NCBI GenBank assembly: GCA_039026975.1
Contig: JBCCLI010000343.1
Coordinates: forward strand, 1 to 7,317
From: JBCBKZ01 sp039026975
Lineage (GTDB): Bacteria; Bacteroidota; Bacteroidia; J057
Direction: 5' to 3'
Length of the DNA stretch: 7,317 nucleotides
Shown: one piece after another, positions 1 through 6,618 of the stretch
How positions within the stretch are numbered: position 1 is the stretch's first letter
Layout of the letters: each line of letters starts with the position of its first letter
Notes under the pieces: model-generated
Told to the model about the DNA's origin: nothing
What the model saw: only the letters and a program-made list of their open reading frames with translations
Databases searched by the model: none
Program-made: the position numbers and the translations under genes

Positions 1-344
1 ACTACAGGCTCTATTCCTTCCTGCTCGAGGCGGCTAATAAAAGCAGGATTCTCAGTACCCGGATTGAAAATTACTCTTTTGGGTTTGAGAGAAATAATCC
101 AGTCTTCGTAAGGCTGCTGGTTTTTAGGGCTCAAGTAAAGGGTGACGGTATCTATGTCTTCTCCTTCTACATCTTCTCTATCCGTGAGAATAGAAACACC
201 TGCTACTTCTCCAGCCTTTCTCCCAAAGGCTATTACTTGCTCATCATTACTGAGTAGCCTATGGATAACAAGGTTTCCGTATCTGTCTGGGTTTAATGAG
301 GCGCCAAGGACAAGCGTGCGTTTATCTTTAGTTGTTGTATTCAT
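1..344 (-). CDS. CoA-binding domain protein, YccU-like (3' end cut by window edge)
   Basis: I translated this frame from the ATG at 344 down to base 3, giving 114 residues with no stop before the edge. The N-terminal stretch TLVLGASLNPDRYGN is the glycine-rich start of a Rossmann-like CoA-binding fold. The later stretches DIDTVTLYLSPKNQ and LKPKRVIFNPGTENP are typical of the small single-domain CoA_binding_2 family (PF13380, E. coli YccU). Family members are usually about 120-140 residues, so only a short C-terminal piece should be missing. Members bind CoA in the cytosol, and their physiological role is poorly defined. The gene lies downstream of clpC on the same strand but behind the clpC terminator, and it has its own TACCTTTG promoter element about 90 bases before the start, so I read it as a separate transcription unit. 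The family call is firm; any specific function would be a guess. Confidence 0.88.
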   Translation of the reverse strand, partial: MNTTTKDKRTLVLGASLNPDRYGNLVIHRLLSNDEQVIAFGRKAGEVAGVSILTDREDVEGEDIDTVTLYLSPKNQQPYEDWIISLKPKRVIFNPGTENPAFISRLEQEGIEPV

Positions 345-360
345 TATCAATGATTGAGTT

Positions 361-397
361 TTGAATGAGAGAATAATTGAATGTTGAATGAGAGAAT
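361..397. repeat. 14-bp direct repeat in the leader of the CoA-binding gene
   Basis: TTGAATGAGAGAAT occurs at 361-374 and again at 384-397, a 23-base period with a 9-base spacer (aattgaatg) that itself resembles the start of the unit. It lies between the predicted promoter (435-442) and the start codon at 344, so it would be in the 5' untranslated region. It could be a small tandem duplication or a binding site; the sequence does not decide which. Confidence 0.7.
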
Positions 398-434
398 GCC
401 ACATAAGCAGTTAAATGTGCCCTAATTCATTATT

Positions 435-442
435 CAAAGGTA
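435..442 (-). promoter_or_regulatory. Bacteroidota -7 element TACCTTTG for the CoA-binding gene
   Basis: On the minus strand this reads TACCTTTG, an exact match to the TAnnTTTG element used by the primary sigma factor of Bacteroidota. The expected TTG/TTTG -33 partner is not clear at the usual 18-20 base spacing; TTTC is the nearest match. Transcription would begin near 430, leaving a leader of about 85 bases before the ATG at 344. Confidence 0.5.
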
Positions 443-476
443 GCAGATCAATCACATGTGAAATGTCATCCATTTG

Positions 477-516
477 TTAAAAGAAATGAGCCATCCTTTG
501 GTAAAAGAATGGCTCA
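477..516 (-). terminator. Intrinsic terminator of clpC
   Basis: On the minus strand TGAGCCATTCTTT (516-504) pairs with AAAGGATGGCTCA (499-487) across the four-base loop TACC. This gives a 13-pair stem with a single U-G wobble, followed by the U-rich tract TTTCTTTT. It begins 22 bases after the clpC stop. Read from the plus strand the wobble becomes a C-A mismatch and the trailing T-run is poorer, so the minus orientation is preferred. Confidence 0.9.
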
Positions 517-537
517 GCTTTTCGGAAGCTAAGGAAG

Positions 538-3084
538 CTATTCAGTCTCTTCAGAGGCTTCTTTCACATCTTTGGCATCAGACTTATTCTCTGCTTTACC
601 CTTCTGTGTTTTTACCTTGATTTCTTTCTTCTTCTCGTCATAGTCTACTTGGAGCGTATCTCCAGCTTTAGTCTTTCCTGCCAGAATCTCATCCGCTATA
701 GGGTCTTCCAGGTATTTCTGGAGGGCTCTTTGCAGTGGCCTAGCCCCAAACTGCTTATCAAACCCTTTCTCCGCAATGAACTTTTTAGCGGTATCTGATA
801 GCTTTATCAGGTAGCCTTTCTCCTCTATTCTAGCGAACACATCCTTCAGTTGAAGATCTATGATCTCCATGATGTGCTCTTGCTCCAGCTCGTTAAAGAT
901 GATGACTTCATCTATTCTGTTCAAGAACTCAGGGCGGAAGACTTTCTTCATCGCACCTTCTATCGTAGAGCGCATCATGTCATCTGTCTGATCCTGCTTA
1001 GACTTGGTACTGAAGCCTACACCTGTCCCAAAGCTCTTCAGTTCTCTTACCCCTACGTTAGAAGTCATGATGATCACACAGTTTTTAAAGTCTATTCTCC
1101 TACCTAGTCCATCTGTTAAGATACCGTCATCTAATACCTGTAGCAGAATATTGAAAATATCAGGATGCGCTTTTTCTATTTCATCTAGCAACACTACGGA
1201 GTAGGGCTTTCTTCTTACACGCTCTGTTAACTGCCCGCCTTCTTCATAGCCCACATATCCAGGAGGGGCTCCTATCAAGCGAGATACAGTAAACTTCTCC
1301 ATATACTCACTCATATCCAGTCTGATGAGTGCTTCCTCAGAGTCAAATAGGTAACGAGCCATGGCCTTAGCCAGTTCTGTCTTACCTACGCCGGTTTGTC
1401 CCAGGAAAATGAAAGAACCAATAGGTTTCATAGGATCTTTAAGCCCTAGTCTTGAGCGCTTGATGGCTTTCACTAGCTTGTCTATGGCTGAATCTTGCCC
1501 TATGATCACATTCTTAAGAGAATCTCCCATCTTCTTCAAACGGGTCATCTCACCAGCAGCTATCTTAGTTACAGGTACACCTGTCATCATGGATACTACT
1601 GAAGCTACATCTTCCTCAGAAACGGTGTAGCGTTTATTACGGGTTTCTTCTTCCCATCTCACCTTGGCCTGCTCCAATTCTTCCAGCAATCTTTTTTCCT
1701 GATCTCTCAGCTGCGCAGCTTCCTCATACTTCTGACTTTTTACTACCCTGTTTTTCAGCTCCTTAACCTCTTCTATTTTTCCTTCCAGATCCAGGATGTT
1801 CTGAGGAACGTGGATATTAGTAATGTGAACGCGGCTACCTGCTTCATCCAGTACGTCTATGGCTTTATCAGGGAAGTATCTATCAGAAATATATCTATCA
1901 CTTAACTTCACACAAGCTAAGATGGCATCTTCTGTATAGTTTACGTTATGATGATCTTCATACTTAGCCTTAATATTTTGGAGAATAGTGATGGTTTCCT
2001 CTACAGAAGTAGGCTCTACCATGACTTTTTGGAAGCGTCTTTCTAATGCTCCGTCTTTTTCAATGTACTGACGATACTCATCCAGGGTAGTAGCACCTAT
2101 ACATTGGATTTCCCCTCTGGCCAGCGCTGGCTTGAAGATATTAGAAGCATCTAGTGAACCAGAAGCGCCACCAGCTCCTACGATAGTATGAAGTTCATCA
2201 ATAAACAGAATGACATCTGGAGACTTTTCCAGTTCCGCCATGACCGCCTTCATCCTTTCCTCAAATTGTCCTCTGTATTTAGTCCCAGCCACTAGTGAGG
2301 CTATATCCAGGGTTACTACCCTCTTATTGTACAGTACTCGGCTTACCTTTCGTTGCACAATTCTCAGGGCTAGCCCTTCTGCAATAGCAGTCTTTCCAAC
2401 ACCTGGCTCACCAATCAGAACTGGATTATTTTTCTTTCTACGACTTAGAATCTGAGCGACCCTTTCAATTTCATTTTCTCTCCCAACAATGGGATCCAGC
2501 TTGTTGTCTTCAGCAGCCTTAGTCAGGTCGCGTCCGAAGTTATCAAGCACAGGGGTTTTCGATTTTGTTGATTTCCTGGATCTTTCTCCTGGTGTACTCA
2601 TTTCTGAAGATTCTGGTGGTTCACTGGCTACAGACATACGGGGAGAGCCTTCTTCATCCTTACTTTCCAGTTCTGCTCTGACTACATCATAAGTCACACC
2701 AAAACGGGAAAGTATCTGCGCTGCTACATTATTCTCCTCTCGGAGGATAGACAACAGCAAGTGCTCAGTACCTATAAGTCCGCTTTTAAGCAATTTTGCT
2801 TCCAGTCTGGTTATTTTTAATACTTTTTCTGCCTGCCTTGTTAAAGGGAGATTTGTCAGGTTGATGGTTGTTACCGTTCCTTTCACGGCATTCTCAATTG
2901 CTTTTTTCAATTGAGAAAGGTCTACACTGAGATTCATAAGGATTCGCACAGCTAATCCTTCCCCCTCTCTAATAAGGCCTAACAGTAAATGTTCTGGCCC
3001 TATATAGTCATGTCCCAGTCGTATGGCCTCTTCCCGACTGTAGGATATTACATCCTTGACTCTATCTGAAAAATTAGATTCCAT
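538..3084 (-). CDS. clpC: ATP-dependent Clp protease ATP-binding subunit ClpC
   Basis: An 848-residue Hsp100 (class 1 AAA+) unfoldase that threads substrates into the ClpP peptidase in the cytosol. Domains in order: a double Clp-N domain (about 1-140); a linker rich in Ser, Glu and Lys (about 141-180); the D1 AAA+ module with Walker A GEPGVGKT (225-232), pore loop KYRG (269-272), Walker B VILFIDE (291-297) and arginine pair (349-350); a short UVR-like middle domain (about 430-480, EEAAQLRDQE) that fits ClpC and is much shorter than the ClpB middle domain; and the D2 module with Walker A GQTGVGKT (562-569), pore loop GYVG (609-612), Walker B VVLLDE (630-635) and sensor-2 GAR (780-782). VGF at 689-691 sits where ClpA/ClpC carry the ClpP-docking loop, so ClpP partnership is expected. 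The charged tail (about 817-848) is low complexity. Length is normal and all catalytic motifs are intact. The start fits the conserved Clp-N beginning (FSDRVKDVISYSREEA). No CIRCE operator or clear promoter is visible upstream. Confidence 0.97.
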   Translation of the reverse strand: MESNFSDRVKDVISYSREEAIRLGHDYIGPEHLLLGLIREGEGLAVRILMNLSVDLSQLKKAIENAVKGTVTTINLTNLPLTRQAEKVLKITRLEAKLLKSGLIGTEHLLLSILREENNVAAQILSRFGVTYDVVRAELESKDEEGSPRMSVASEPPESSEMSTPGERSRKSTKSKTPVLDNFGRDLTKAAEDNKLDPIVGRENEIERVAQILSRRKKNNPVLIGEPGVGKTAIAEGLALRIVQRKVSRVLYNKRVVTLDIASLVAGTKYRGQFEERMKAVMAELEKSPDVILFIDELHTIVGAGGASGSLDASNIFKPALARGEIQCIGATTLDEYRQYIEKDGALERRFQKVMVEPTSVEETITILQNIKAKYEDHHNVNYTEDAILACVKLSDRYISDRYFPDKAIDVLDEAGSRVHITNIHVPQNILDLEGKIEEVKELKNRVVKSQKYEEAAQLRDQEKRLLEELEQAKVRWEEETRNKRYTVSEEDVASVVSMMTGVPVTKIAAGEMTRLKKMGDSLKNVIIGQDSAIDKLVKAIKRSRLGLKDPMKPIGSFIFLGQTGVGKTELAKAMARYLFDSEEALIRLDMSEYMEKFTVSRLIGAPPGYVGYEEGGQLTERVRRKPYSVVLLDEIEKAHPDIFNILLQVLDDGILTDGLGRRIDFKNCVIIMTSNVGVRELKSFGTGVGFSTKSKQDQTDDMMRSTIEGAMKKVFRPEFLNRIDEVIIFNELEQEHIMEIIDLQLKDVFARIEEKGYLIKLSDTAKKFIAEKGFDKQFGARPLQRALQKYLEDPIADEILAGKTKAGDTLQVDYDEKKKEIKVKTQKGKAENKSDAKDVKEASEETE

Positions 3085-3295
3085 ACTTGTTATTCAAAAA
3101 AAGAGAAGCTTTTCTTCCCTATTCCTTATTGCCGTATTCGTGCCACAATGATCTTTATGTCATAATGTCTCTCTTTGATGCCAAACTTGCAGGTTTACAT
3201 GAAAGAGGAGTGAATGGATACAGCAAGGCAGCAGCTTTCTAAGGTACGTTTGTTTCCTGAGAACTCCACTACTCTTACAACTAGAATTATTACTC

Positions 3296-3346
3296 GGGGG
3301 TTTATAAAATCTGAATATATTCGATTTAGATAAACGTAAGCCCCCC
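3296..3346. repeat. Long imperfect inverted repeat between nuoH and clpC
   Basis: GGGGGTTTAT (3296-3305) faces ATAAAC (3330-3335) and CCCCCC (3341-3346); the right arm would be continuous but for five extra bases, GTAAG (3336-3340). Inside, AAATC and GATTT flank the perfect palindrome GAATATATTC (3313-3322). The structure lies 24-74 bases after the nuoH stop. It could help end or stabilise the nuoH transcript, but no T-run follows, so I do not call a terminator. Confidence 0.55.
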
Positions 3347-3369
3347 TTGCTTGGTTTCAAGCTATCCTG

Positions 3370-4437
3370 CTATAGGTAGTTACCTGAGACCAGGATGGCG
3401 ATGACCAGGGCAATAATGAAAAGATTTACTAAGGACAGCGGTAATAAACGCTTCCATCCTAAATCCATGAGCTGATTATATTTAAAGCGCGGTAAGGTCC
3501 ATCTTACCCACACAAAGACAAAAACAAAAAATACTGTCTTAAATAAAAAAGCCCCTAGCCCTACGAACATCATCAGTATCTCATTAGATGCATCTAGCCA
3601 CAGATAACTTTCAAATGGAACTAAATATCCTCCGAAAAACAAGGTAGTTATGATGGCAGAAGCAATGATCACATGAATATACTCTGCCACAAAAAACAAG
3701 GCGAACTTCATAGAGCTATACTCTGTGTGAAATCCACCTACTAACTCTTGCTCTGCTTCTACTAAGTCAAAAGGAGCTCTATTAGCTTCTGCAAAGGAGC
3801 AAGTAAGAAAAATCAGAAATCCTAAAGGATTGATAAAAATATTCCATACTCCTCTTTGTGCCTCTACTATGGAACTTAGCTTCAGAAAATCTCCAGCGCC
3901 TTCATAATTTAAATTGGTCAGGAGAATGACGCTTACCACTGATAATCCCATCGCTAACTCGTAGCTAATCATCTGTGCGGAAGATCGTAAGCCTCCTAGT
4001 AATGCGTACTTACTGTTAGAAGACCAACCTGCTAAGGTTACTCCATAGACCGCTACACTTGCGATACTAAGTACATAAAGTATTCCTATGTTTACATCAG
4101 CTATGATTAGGGGGTCCCCTACTACTTCAGTCAATGGATTAGCCCCTGAAAAAGGAATAACGGCCATTATGACCAGAGAAATAGTTACTGCAACAATAGG
4201 GGCTAAAAAGTGAACCAGTTTATCTGATGCATGTGGGGTTACATCTTCCTTAAGTAGTAATTTAATCACATCTGCTAATGGCTGAAGTAGCCCAAAAGGT
4301 CCCACGCGATTAGGGCCTACTCTTTGCTGGATCAGTGCAGAAACCTTGCGCTCAAGGTAAACTGAATAGGCAGCACCTGTAAGTAATACCCCTAACGCTA
4401 TGCCTATCAAAATACCCGAACTAACAATAATTTCCAT
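3370..4437 (-). CDS. nuoH: NADH-quinone oxidoreductase subunit H
   Basis: A 355-residue, highly hydrophobic inner-membrane protein with about eight predicted membrane helices. It is the ND1/Nqo8 subunit that joins the membrane arm of respiratory complex I to its peripheral arm and helps form the quinone-binding cavity and the entry of the proton path. Family signatures are complete: LERK near residue 28, GPNRVGPFG (41-49), QPLADVIKLLLKED just after it, the acidic loop 217-240 (EANRAPFDLVEAEQELVG within it) between helices, and RWTLPRFKYNQLMDLGWK (312-329). Length matches the family. Unusually, neither nuoG nor nuoI is adjacent: a methyltransferase lies upstream and clpC downstream. A promoter sits directly before the start codon, consistent with separate transcription. 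No other in-frame ATG occurs before residue 91, so the start at 4437 is well supported by the conserved first helix. Confidence 0.97.
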   Translation of the reverse strand: MEIIVSSGILIGIALGVLLTGAAYSVYLERKVSALIQQRVGPNRVGPFGLLQPLADVIKLLLKEDVTPHASDKLVHFLAPIVAVTISLVIMAVIPFSGANPLTEVVGDPLIIADVNIGILYVLSIASVAVYGVTLAGWSSNSKYALLGGLRSSAQMISYELAMGLSVVSVILLTNLNYEGAGDFLKLSSIVEAQRGVWNIFINPLGFLIFLTCSFAEANRAPFDLVEAEQELVGGFHTEYSSMKFALFFVAEYIHVIIASAIITTLFFGGYLVPFESYLWLDASNEILMMFVGLGAFLFKTVFFVFVFVWVRWTLPRFKYNQLMDLGWKRLLPLSLVNLFIIALVIAILVSGNYL

Positions 4438-4442
4438 AGGTG

Positions 4443-4471
4443 CAAAACTACAAAATAATCCGTATTCTCAA
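4443..4471 (-). promoter_or_regulatory. Bacteroidota promoter of nuoH (TTG-N18-TAGTTTTG)
   Basis: On the minus strand TTG (4471-4469) is followed after 18 bases by TAGTTTTG (4450-4443), matching the TTG / TAnnTTTG -33/-7 pair of Bacteroidota at the usual spacing. Only five bases separate the -7 element from the ATG at 4437, so transcription should start at or within a few bases of the start codon and give a leaderless or nearly leaderless mRNA. Confidence 0.7.
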
Positions 4472-4508
4472 GGATATAATCTATAGGTAATCCCACCTTT
4501 TCAGACCT

Positions 4509-5315
4509 TTAACTTTCTTTCTCAGAAGAAACTATATACCATGCGGCTGTAGTAAACCAGTCTCTTAGTATGGGAAGACTTCTCAGAACAGGAAGCTGCC
4601 TCCTGGGAGTAAGTCCAAACTTGTATTTATAGATGGGATTGAATAAAAATAAGTCTCGCTTGAGAATATGATACTTATTCACCCTTAAATACTTTTCTAG
4701 CTGCTGAATAGAAATACCGGTATCCTTAATCTCTAATAATTCTTGTACCACTCTCTCTGTCTCCCCCCCATTTTCCAGAATTTTCTTGTAGATATTTTTA
4801 GGAAGTAGGTGATAGTAAGGAAGCTTACTTAGCCACTTATTGGCAGCTATCTGCTGATGCCCTCCAAAAGGCATACGCCAGGGGGGGAAGCCTAGAAACA
4901 ATCTTCCATCTTTAGCTAACAAAGATGAAATGTGAGCTAAAAACCTTTCCTGATCAGGAATATGTTCAATAGTATCTTTCAAAAGAATTAAATGGAAACT
5001 CCCTGCATACGTATGCGCAAACTCCTCATCATATACATTTTTAACTATAAAGGAAGCCCTGCCGGAATCTACACATGCTCTCATCAACTCATTCGCATGG
5101 GCTATCCGACTCTCACTGAGGTCTACGCCCATGACTGTTGCGCCAGCTTCCCAGAAAGGCTTGAGGACTCCACCCTCTCCTGCTCCTATTTCTAACACCC
5201 GTGTACCTTCCGTTATAGGTAGTTCTGAATTAATAAATGGAAGCAGGTAGGTCTTAGCATTCTCATACTGTTGATCAAAACGGACTTGAATGGAGGCGTG
5301 TTGAGACAGTGCCAT
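4509..5315 (-). CDS. Class I SAM-dependent methyltransferase
   Basis: A 268-residue soluble protein with a Rossmann-fold methyltransferase core. Motif I is VLEIGAGEGG (40-49), the SAM-binding glycine loop. GVDLS (63-67) carries the acidic residue that normally holds the SAM ribose. LKDTIEHIPD (112-121) is the motif II/IV region, and DGRLFLGFPPW (136-146) is the following strand. GGHQQ (151-155) and the C-terminal segment PIYKYKFGLTPRRQ (227-240) recall a methyltransferase type I associate with Bacteroidota; its substrate is unknown to me. There is no signal peptide, though the aromatic, basic C-terminal half could touch a membrane or lipid substrate. It lies 71 bases upstream of nuoH on the same strand, but nuoH has its own promoter, so a functional link is doubtful. 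TATACTTG, one mismatch from the -7 consensus, lies 13 bases before the start. The methyltransferase call is firm; small molecule, lipid or protein as acceptor remains open. Confidence 0.9.
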   Translation of the reverse strand: MALSQHASIQVRFDQQYENAKTYLLPFINSELPITEGTRVLEIGAGEGGVLKPFWEAGATVMGVDLSESRIAHANELMRACVDSGRASFIVKNVYDEEFAHTYAGSFHLILLKDTIEHIPDQERFLAHISSLLAKDGRLFLGFPPWRMPFGGHQQIAANKWLSKLPYYHLLPKNIYKKILENGGETERVVQELLEIKDTGISIQQLEKYLRVNKYHILKRDLFLFNPIYKYKFGLTPRRQLPVLRSLPILRDWFTTAAWYIVSSEKES

Positions 5316-5558
5316 GTGATATTTTCTGCAAGTATAACCATTCCAAACACATAATGTGCTTATTACCTACCTGGATGTAAGTAGGGAGAGGGTGAAGGGT
5401 GAAAATCAGCTCACCTGACTCATGCTAGAATTTCTAGTTTCCACTATGATTATTCAACTAAGGAAACTGGGTCGTACTAATTTTCTGCACAATAGCTCAT
5501 TATTCTTCAAAACATTAGCTCGTCAGAGCCTTACCTTTAGTATTTCTTCTAACAAACT

Positions 5559-5573
5559 ATCTTTTTCAAAGAT
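5559..5573 (-). terminator. Possible weak terminator after the EF-hand gene
   Basis: On the minus strand ATCTTT (5573-5568) pairs with AAAGAT (5564-5559) across GAA, starting 4 bases after the stop codon and followed by AGTTTGTT. The stem is AT-rich and the T-tract short, so this is only a candidate. Confidence 0.25.
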
Positions 5574-5577
5574 GGCC

Positions 5578-6258
5578 CTAGTTTTCCTGAGAAACGGTCG
5601 TCAGTAATTTAGAATCACCTTTATACCTATTCATGAATACTATATGATCTGTACGCCAGGTAAGAAGGGTAGGTAACTTACAGGTAATTTGCTGATTAGT
5701 GTATAACTCCCGAGCCAGCAAAGGGTTAGCAACCAGCCACCTTAAATTTTTATGAAGTACCATTTCCAACTCTTGATGAGTATTCCTCCATTTGAGGTTT
5801 TGATAAAAAGACTCCGCCAATGCCTTGTTAGCAGACAACCACTGATAACTACTAAACAGCTCTTTCAGTACCTCTGGATGGCTGGTTAAGTAAGTCCGGG
5901 ATTGTAAGCTGGTAGGACCATGCAGGTCAGAAAGGCGCTTTAGCTTACCTTTTTCCTGTTTCTCAAGGTAAGCGCTTTCAGATCCCAGCATTTCTGCGAG
6001 CTCATAAAAACTTAGATGCCCATCATGATTTTTATCAGTTAGGGTAAAGACTTGTTCATTTTCATAGAAAAGGTAGATTTCATTCCATTGATGGATCTCA
6101 TTCTTATCTAGAAAAGCATCCGCATTTAGATCTGCCATGAGAAACCTCTCTTGTAGAAACCATATGTGAGAAGGAGCTACTGGAGAAACAGACTGGGAAA
6201 AAAGTAGGGAGTGACATGAGAGCAGGATTGTTAGGGATTGCAAAAACTTAGCCTTCAT
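5578..6258 (-). CDS. Exported EF-hand protein with a 17-residue tandem repeat
   Basis: A 226-residue protein that I do not recognise as a named family. Residues 1-22 look like a signal peptide (basic start, hydrophobic SLTILLS, cleavage near FSQ-S); Cys15 could suggest a lipoprotein, but the box before it is poor. Two EF-hand loops follow: residues 43-54 (Asp1, Asn3, Asp5, Asp9, Glu12, with Ala in place of the usual Gly6) and 75-86 (Asp1, Asn3, Asp5, Gly6, Ser9, Glu12, canonical). Together they form a plausible paired calcium-binding module. Residues 124-208 form five tandem 17-residue units, the last degenerate, roughly L-x-x-N/H-P-x-L-A-x-E-L-Y-x-N-x-x-W. Calcium binding outside the cytoplasm is an inference from the loops; the repeats look helical and may bind a partner. 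The start at 6258 is supported by the signal peptide. The next open stretch in another frame (down to about 5522) is protein-like, so a frameshifted C-terminus cannot be excluded. Confidence 0.85.
   Translation of the reverse strand: MKAKFLQSLTILLSCHSLLFSQSVSPVAPSHIWFLQERFLMADLNADAFLDKNEIHQWNEIYLFYENEQVFTLTDKNHDGHLSFYELAEMLGSESAYLEKQEKGKLKRLSDLHGPTSLQSRTYLTSHPEVLKELFSSYQWLSANKALAESFYQNLKWRNTHQELEMVLHKNLRWLVANPLLARELYTNQQITCKLPTLLTWRTDHIVFMNRYKGDSKLLTTVSQEN
5635..5889 (-). repeat. Five 17-residue (51-bp) protein repeat units within the EF-hand gene
   Basis: Units begin at residues 124, 141, 158, 175 and 192. Column 7 is Leu or Val in all five; column 17 is Trp, Trp, Trp, Ile, Phe; column 4 is His, Asn, His, Asn, Leu; column 14 is Ser, Asn, Asn, Asn, His; column 12 is Phe, Tyr, His, Tyr, Thr. 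Units 1, 4 and 5 have Pro at column 5. The DNA has diverged and is not an exact tandem repeat, which indicates an old duplication kept by selection on the protein. Confidence 0.7.
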
Positions 6259-6264
6259 ATTTGG

Positions 6265-6278
6265 AACTAGGTCTAGTT
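6265..6278. promoter_or_regulatory. Inverted repeat before the EF-hand gene, possible operator
   Basis: AACTAG and CTAGTT are perfect inverted arms around GT and end six bases upstream of the ATG at 6258. The position fits an operator or a small leader hairpin, but six-base arms arise readily by chance. Confidence 0.25.
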
Positions 6279-6305
6279 GACAGCGAGTAAGTAATCTTTA
6301 ATAGC

Positions 6306-6313
6306 TACCTTTG
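6306..6313 (+). promoter_or_regulatory. Plus-strand TACCTTTG element with no gene behind it
   Basis: An exact TAnnTTTG match on the plus strand, divergent from the EF-hand gene. The nearest upstream TTG (6277-6279) is 26 bases away, too far for the usual -33 spacing, and no plus-strand gene follows. It may be a chance match or the start of an unannotated RNA running toward 6600. Confidence 0.2.
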
Positions 6314-6430
6314 CATGTAGGCAACTGTATCAACTCTTTTGTTTGCAGGCTTAACAACTATTAAACTAACTAGTAGGTAGTTTTATTTTATCTTCATTCA
6401 TACAACTTTTTGATTTTTAATACTTTCAAT

Positions 6431-6444
6431 AGACTGAAAGGTCT
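6431..6444. repeat. 14-bp repeat AGACTGAAAGGTCT, copy 1
   Basis: Identical to 7060-7073. As RNA it would fold AGACU-GAAA-GGUCU, a five-pair stem (one G-U) capped by a GAAA tetraloop. In this copy an extra T-A pair (6430/6445) extends the stem. It lies 3' of the small helical gene and beyond that gene's terminator. Confidence 0.6.
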
Positions 6445-6567
6445 ACTATTCATAGGGAGGAGGGGGATAATCATAGCACATTTTAGGTAAGAATAGACAT
6501 CTGACTAAAATAGCTATTGGGATGACTGTCATGGTAGGCTAAGCGTATACCTCTCCACCAGGGTAAC

Positions 6568-6597
6568 AAAAAAACCCTCTACAGTAATGAAGAGGGC
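6568..6597 (-). terminator. Intrinsic terminator of the small helical gene
   Basis: On the minus strand CCCTCT (6596-6591) pairs with AGAGGG (6580-6575) across a ten-base loop and is followed directly by seven T (6574-6568). It lies 22 bases after the stop of the gene at 6619. No T-run follows on the plus strand, so it acts in the minus direction only. Confidence 0.88.
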
Positions 6598-6618
6598 CAA
6601 AATTATTAATGACGTGAT

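Larger units (their letters stand above)
6259..6567. other. Gene-poor interval upstream of the EF-hand gene
   Basis: No convincing gene is visible on either strand. The interval holds the 6-2-6 inverted repeat AACTAG-GT-CTAGTT (6265-6278) just before the EF-hand start, one plus-strand TACCTTTG element (6306-6313) and one copy of the 14-base repeat (6431-6444). It also holds a G-rich patch (about 6455-6467) that resembles a strong ribosome binding site on the plus strand but has no start codon after it. No tRNA shape was found. Confidence 0.6.

Noticed and set aside
142..357. Plus-strand open frame opposite the CoA-binding gene
   Set aside because: It is Ser/Thr-rich antisense of a clearly conserved protein and so a shadow frame.
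850..2692. Several plus-strand open frames opposite clpC
   Set aside because: All lie antisense to well-conserved AAA+ motifs, and their Ser/Leu-rich products are the usual shadow of such genes.
3160..3360. A 66-codon minus-strand open frame between nuoH and clpC
   Set aside because: The sequence is low in acidic residues and rich in Ser, Lys and Cys with no domain-like pattern, it runs through the inverted repeat, and it has no promoter. It looks like a chance frame.
3085..3369. Search for a heat-shock operator (CIRCE) or a TAnnTTTG promoter before clpC
   Set aside because: No CIRCE inverted repeat was found. The closest -7 candidates have a mismatch and no -33 partner, so no promoter is called.
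5425..5437. Palindrome CTAGAA-T-TTCTAG between the EF-hand and methyltransferase genes
   Set aside because: It is short, has no T-run and is not close to a start codon, so chance is the simplest explanation.
5422..5607. A 61-codon plus-strand open frame overlapping the end of the EF-hand gene
   Set aside because: It overlaps a better gene, has no promoter element and no acidic balance, and its product resembles nothing known.
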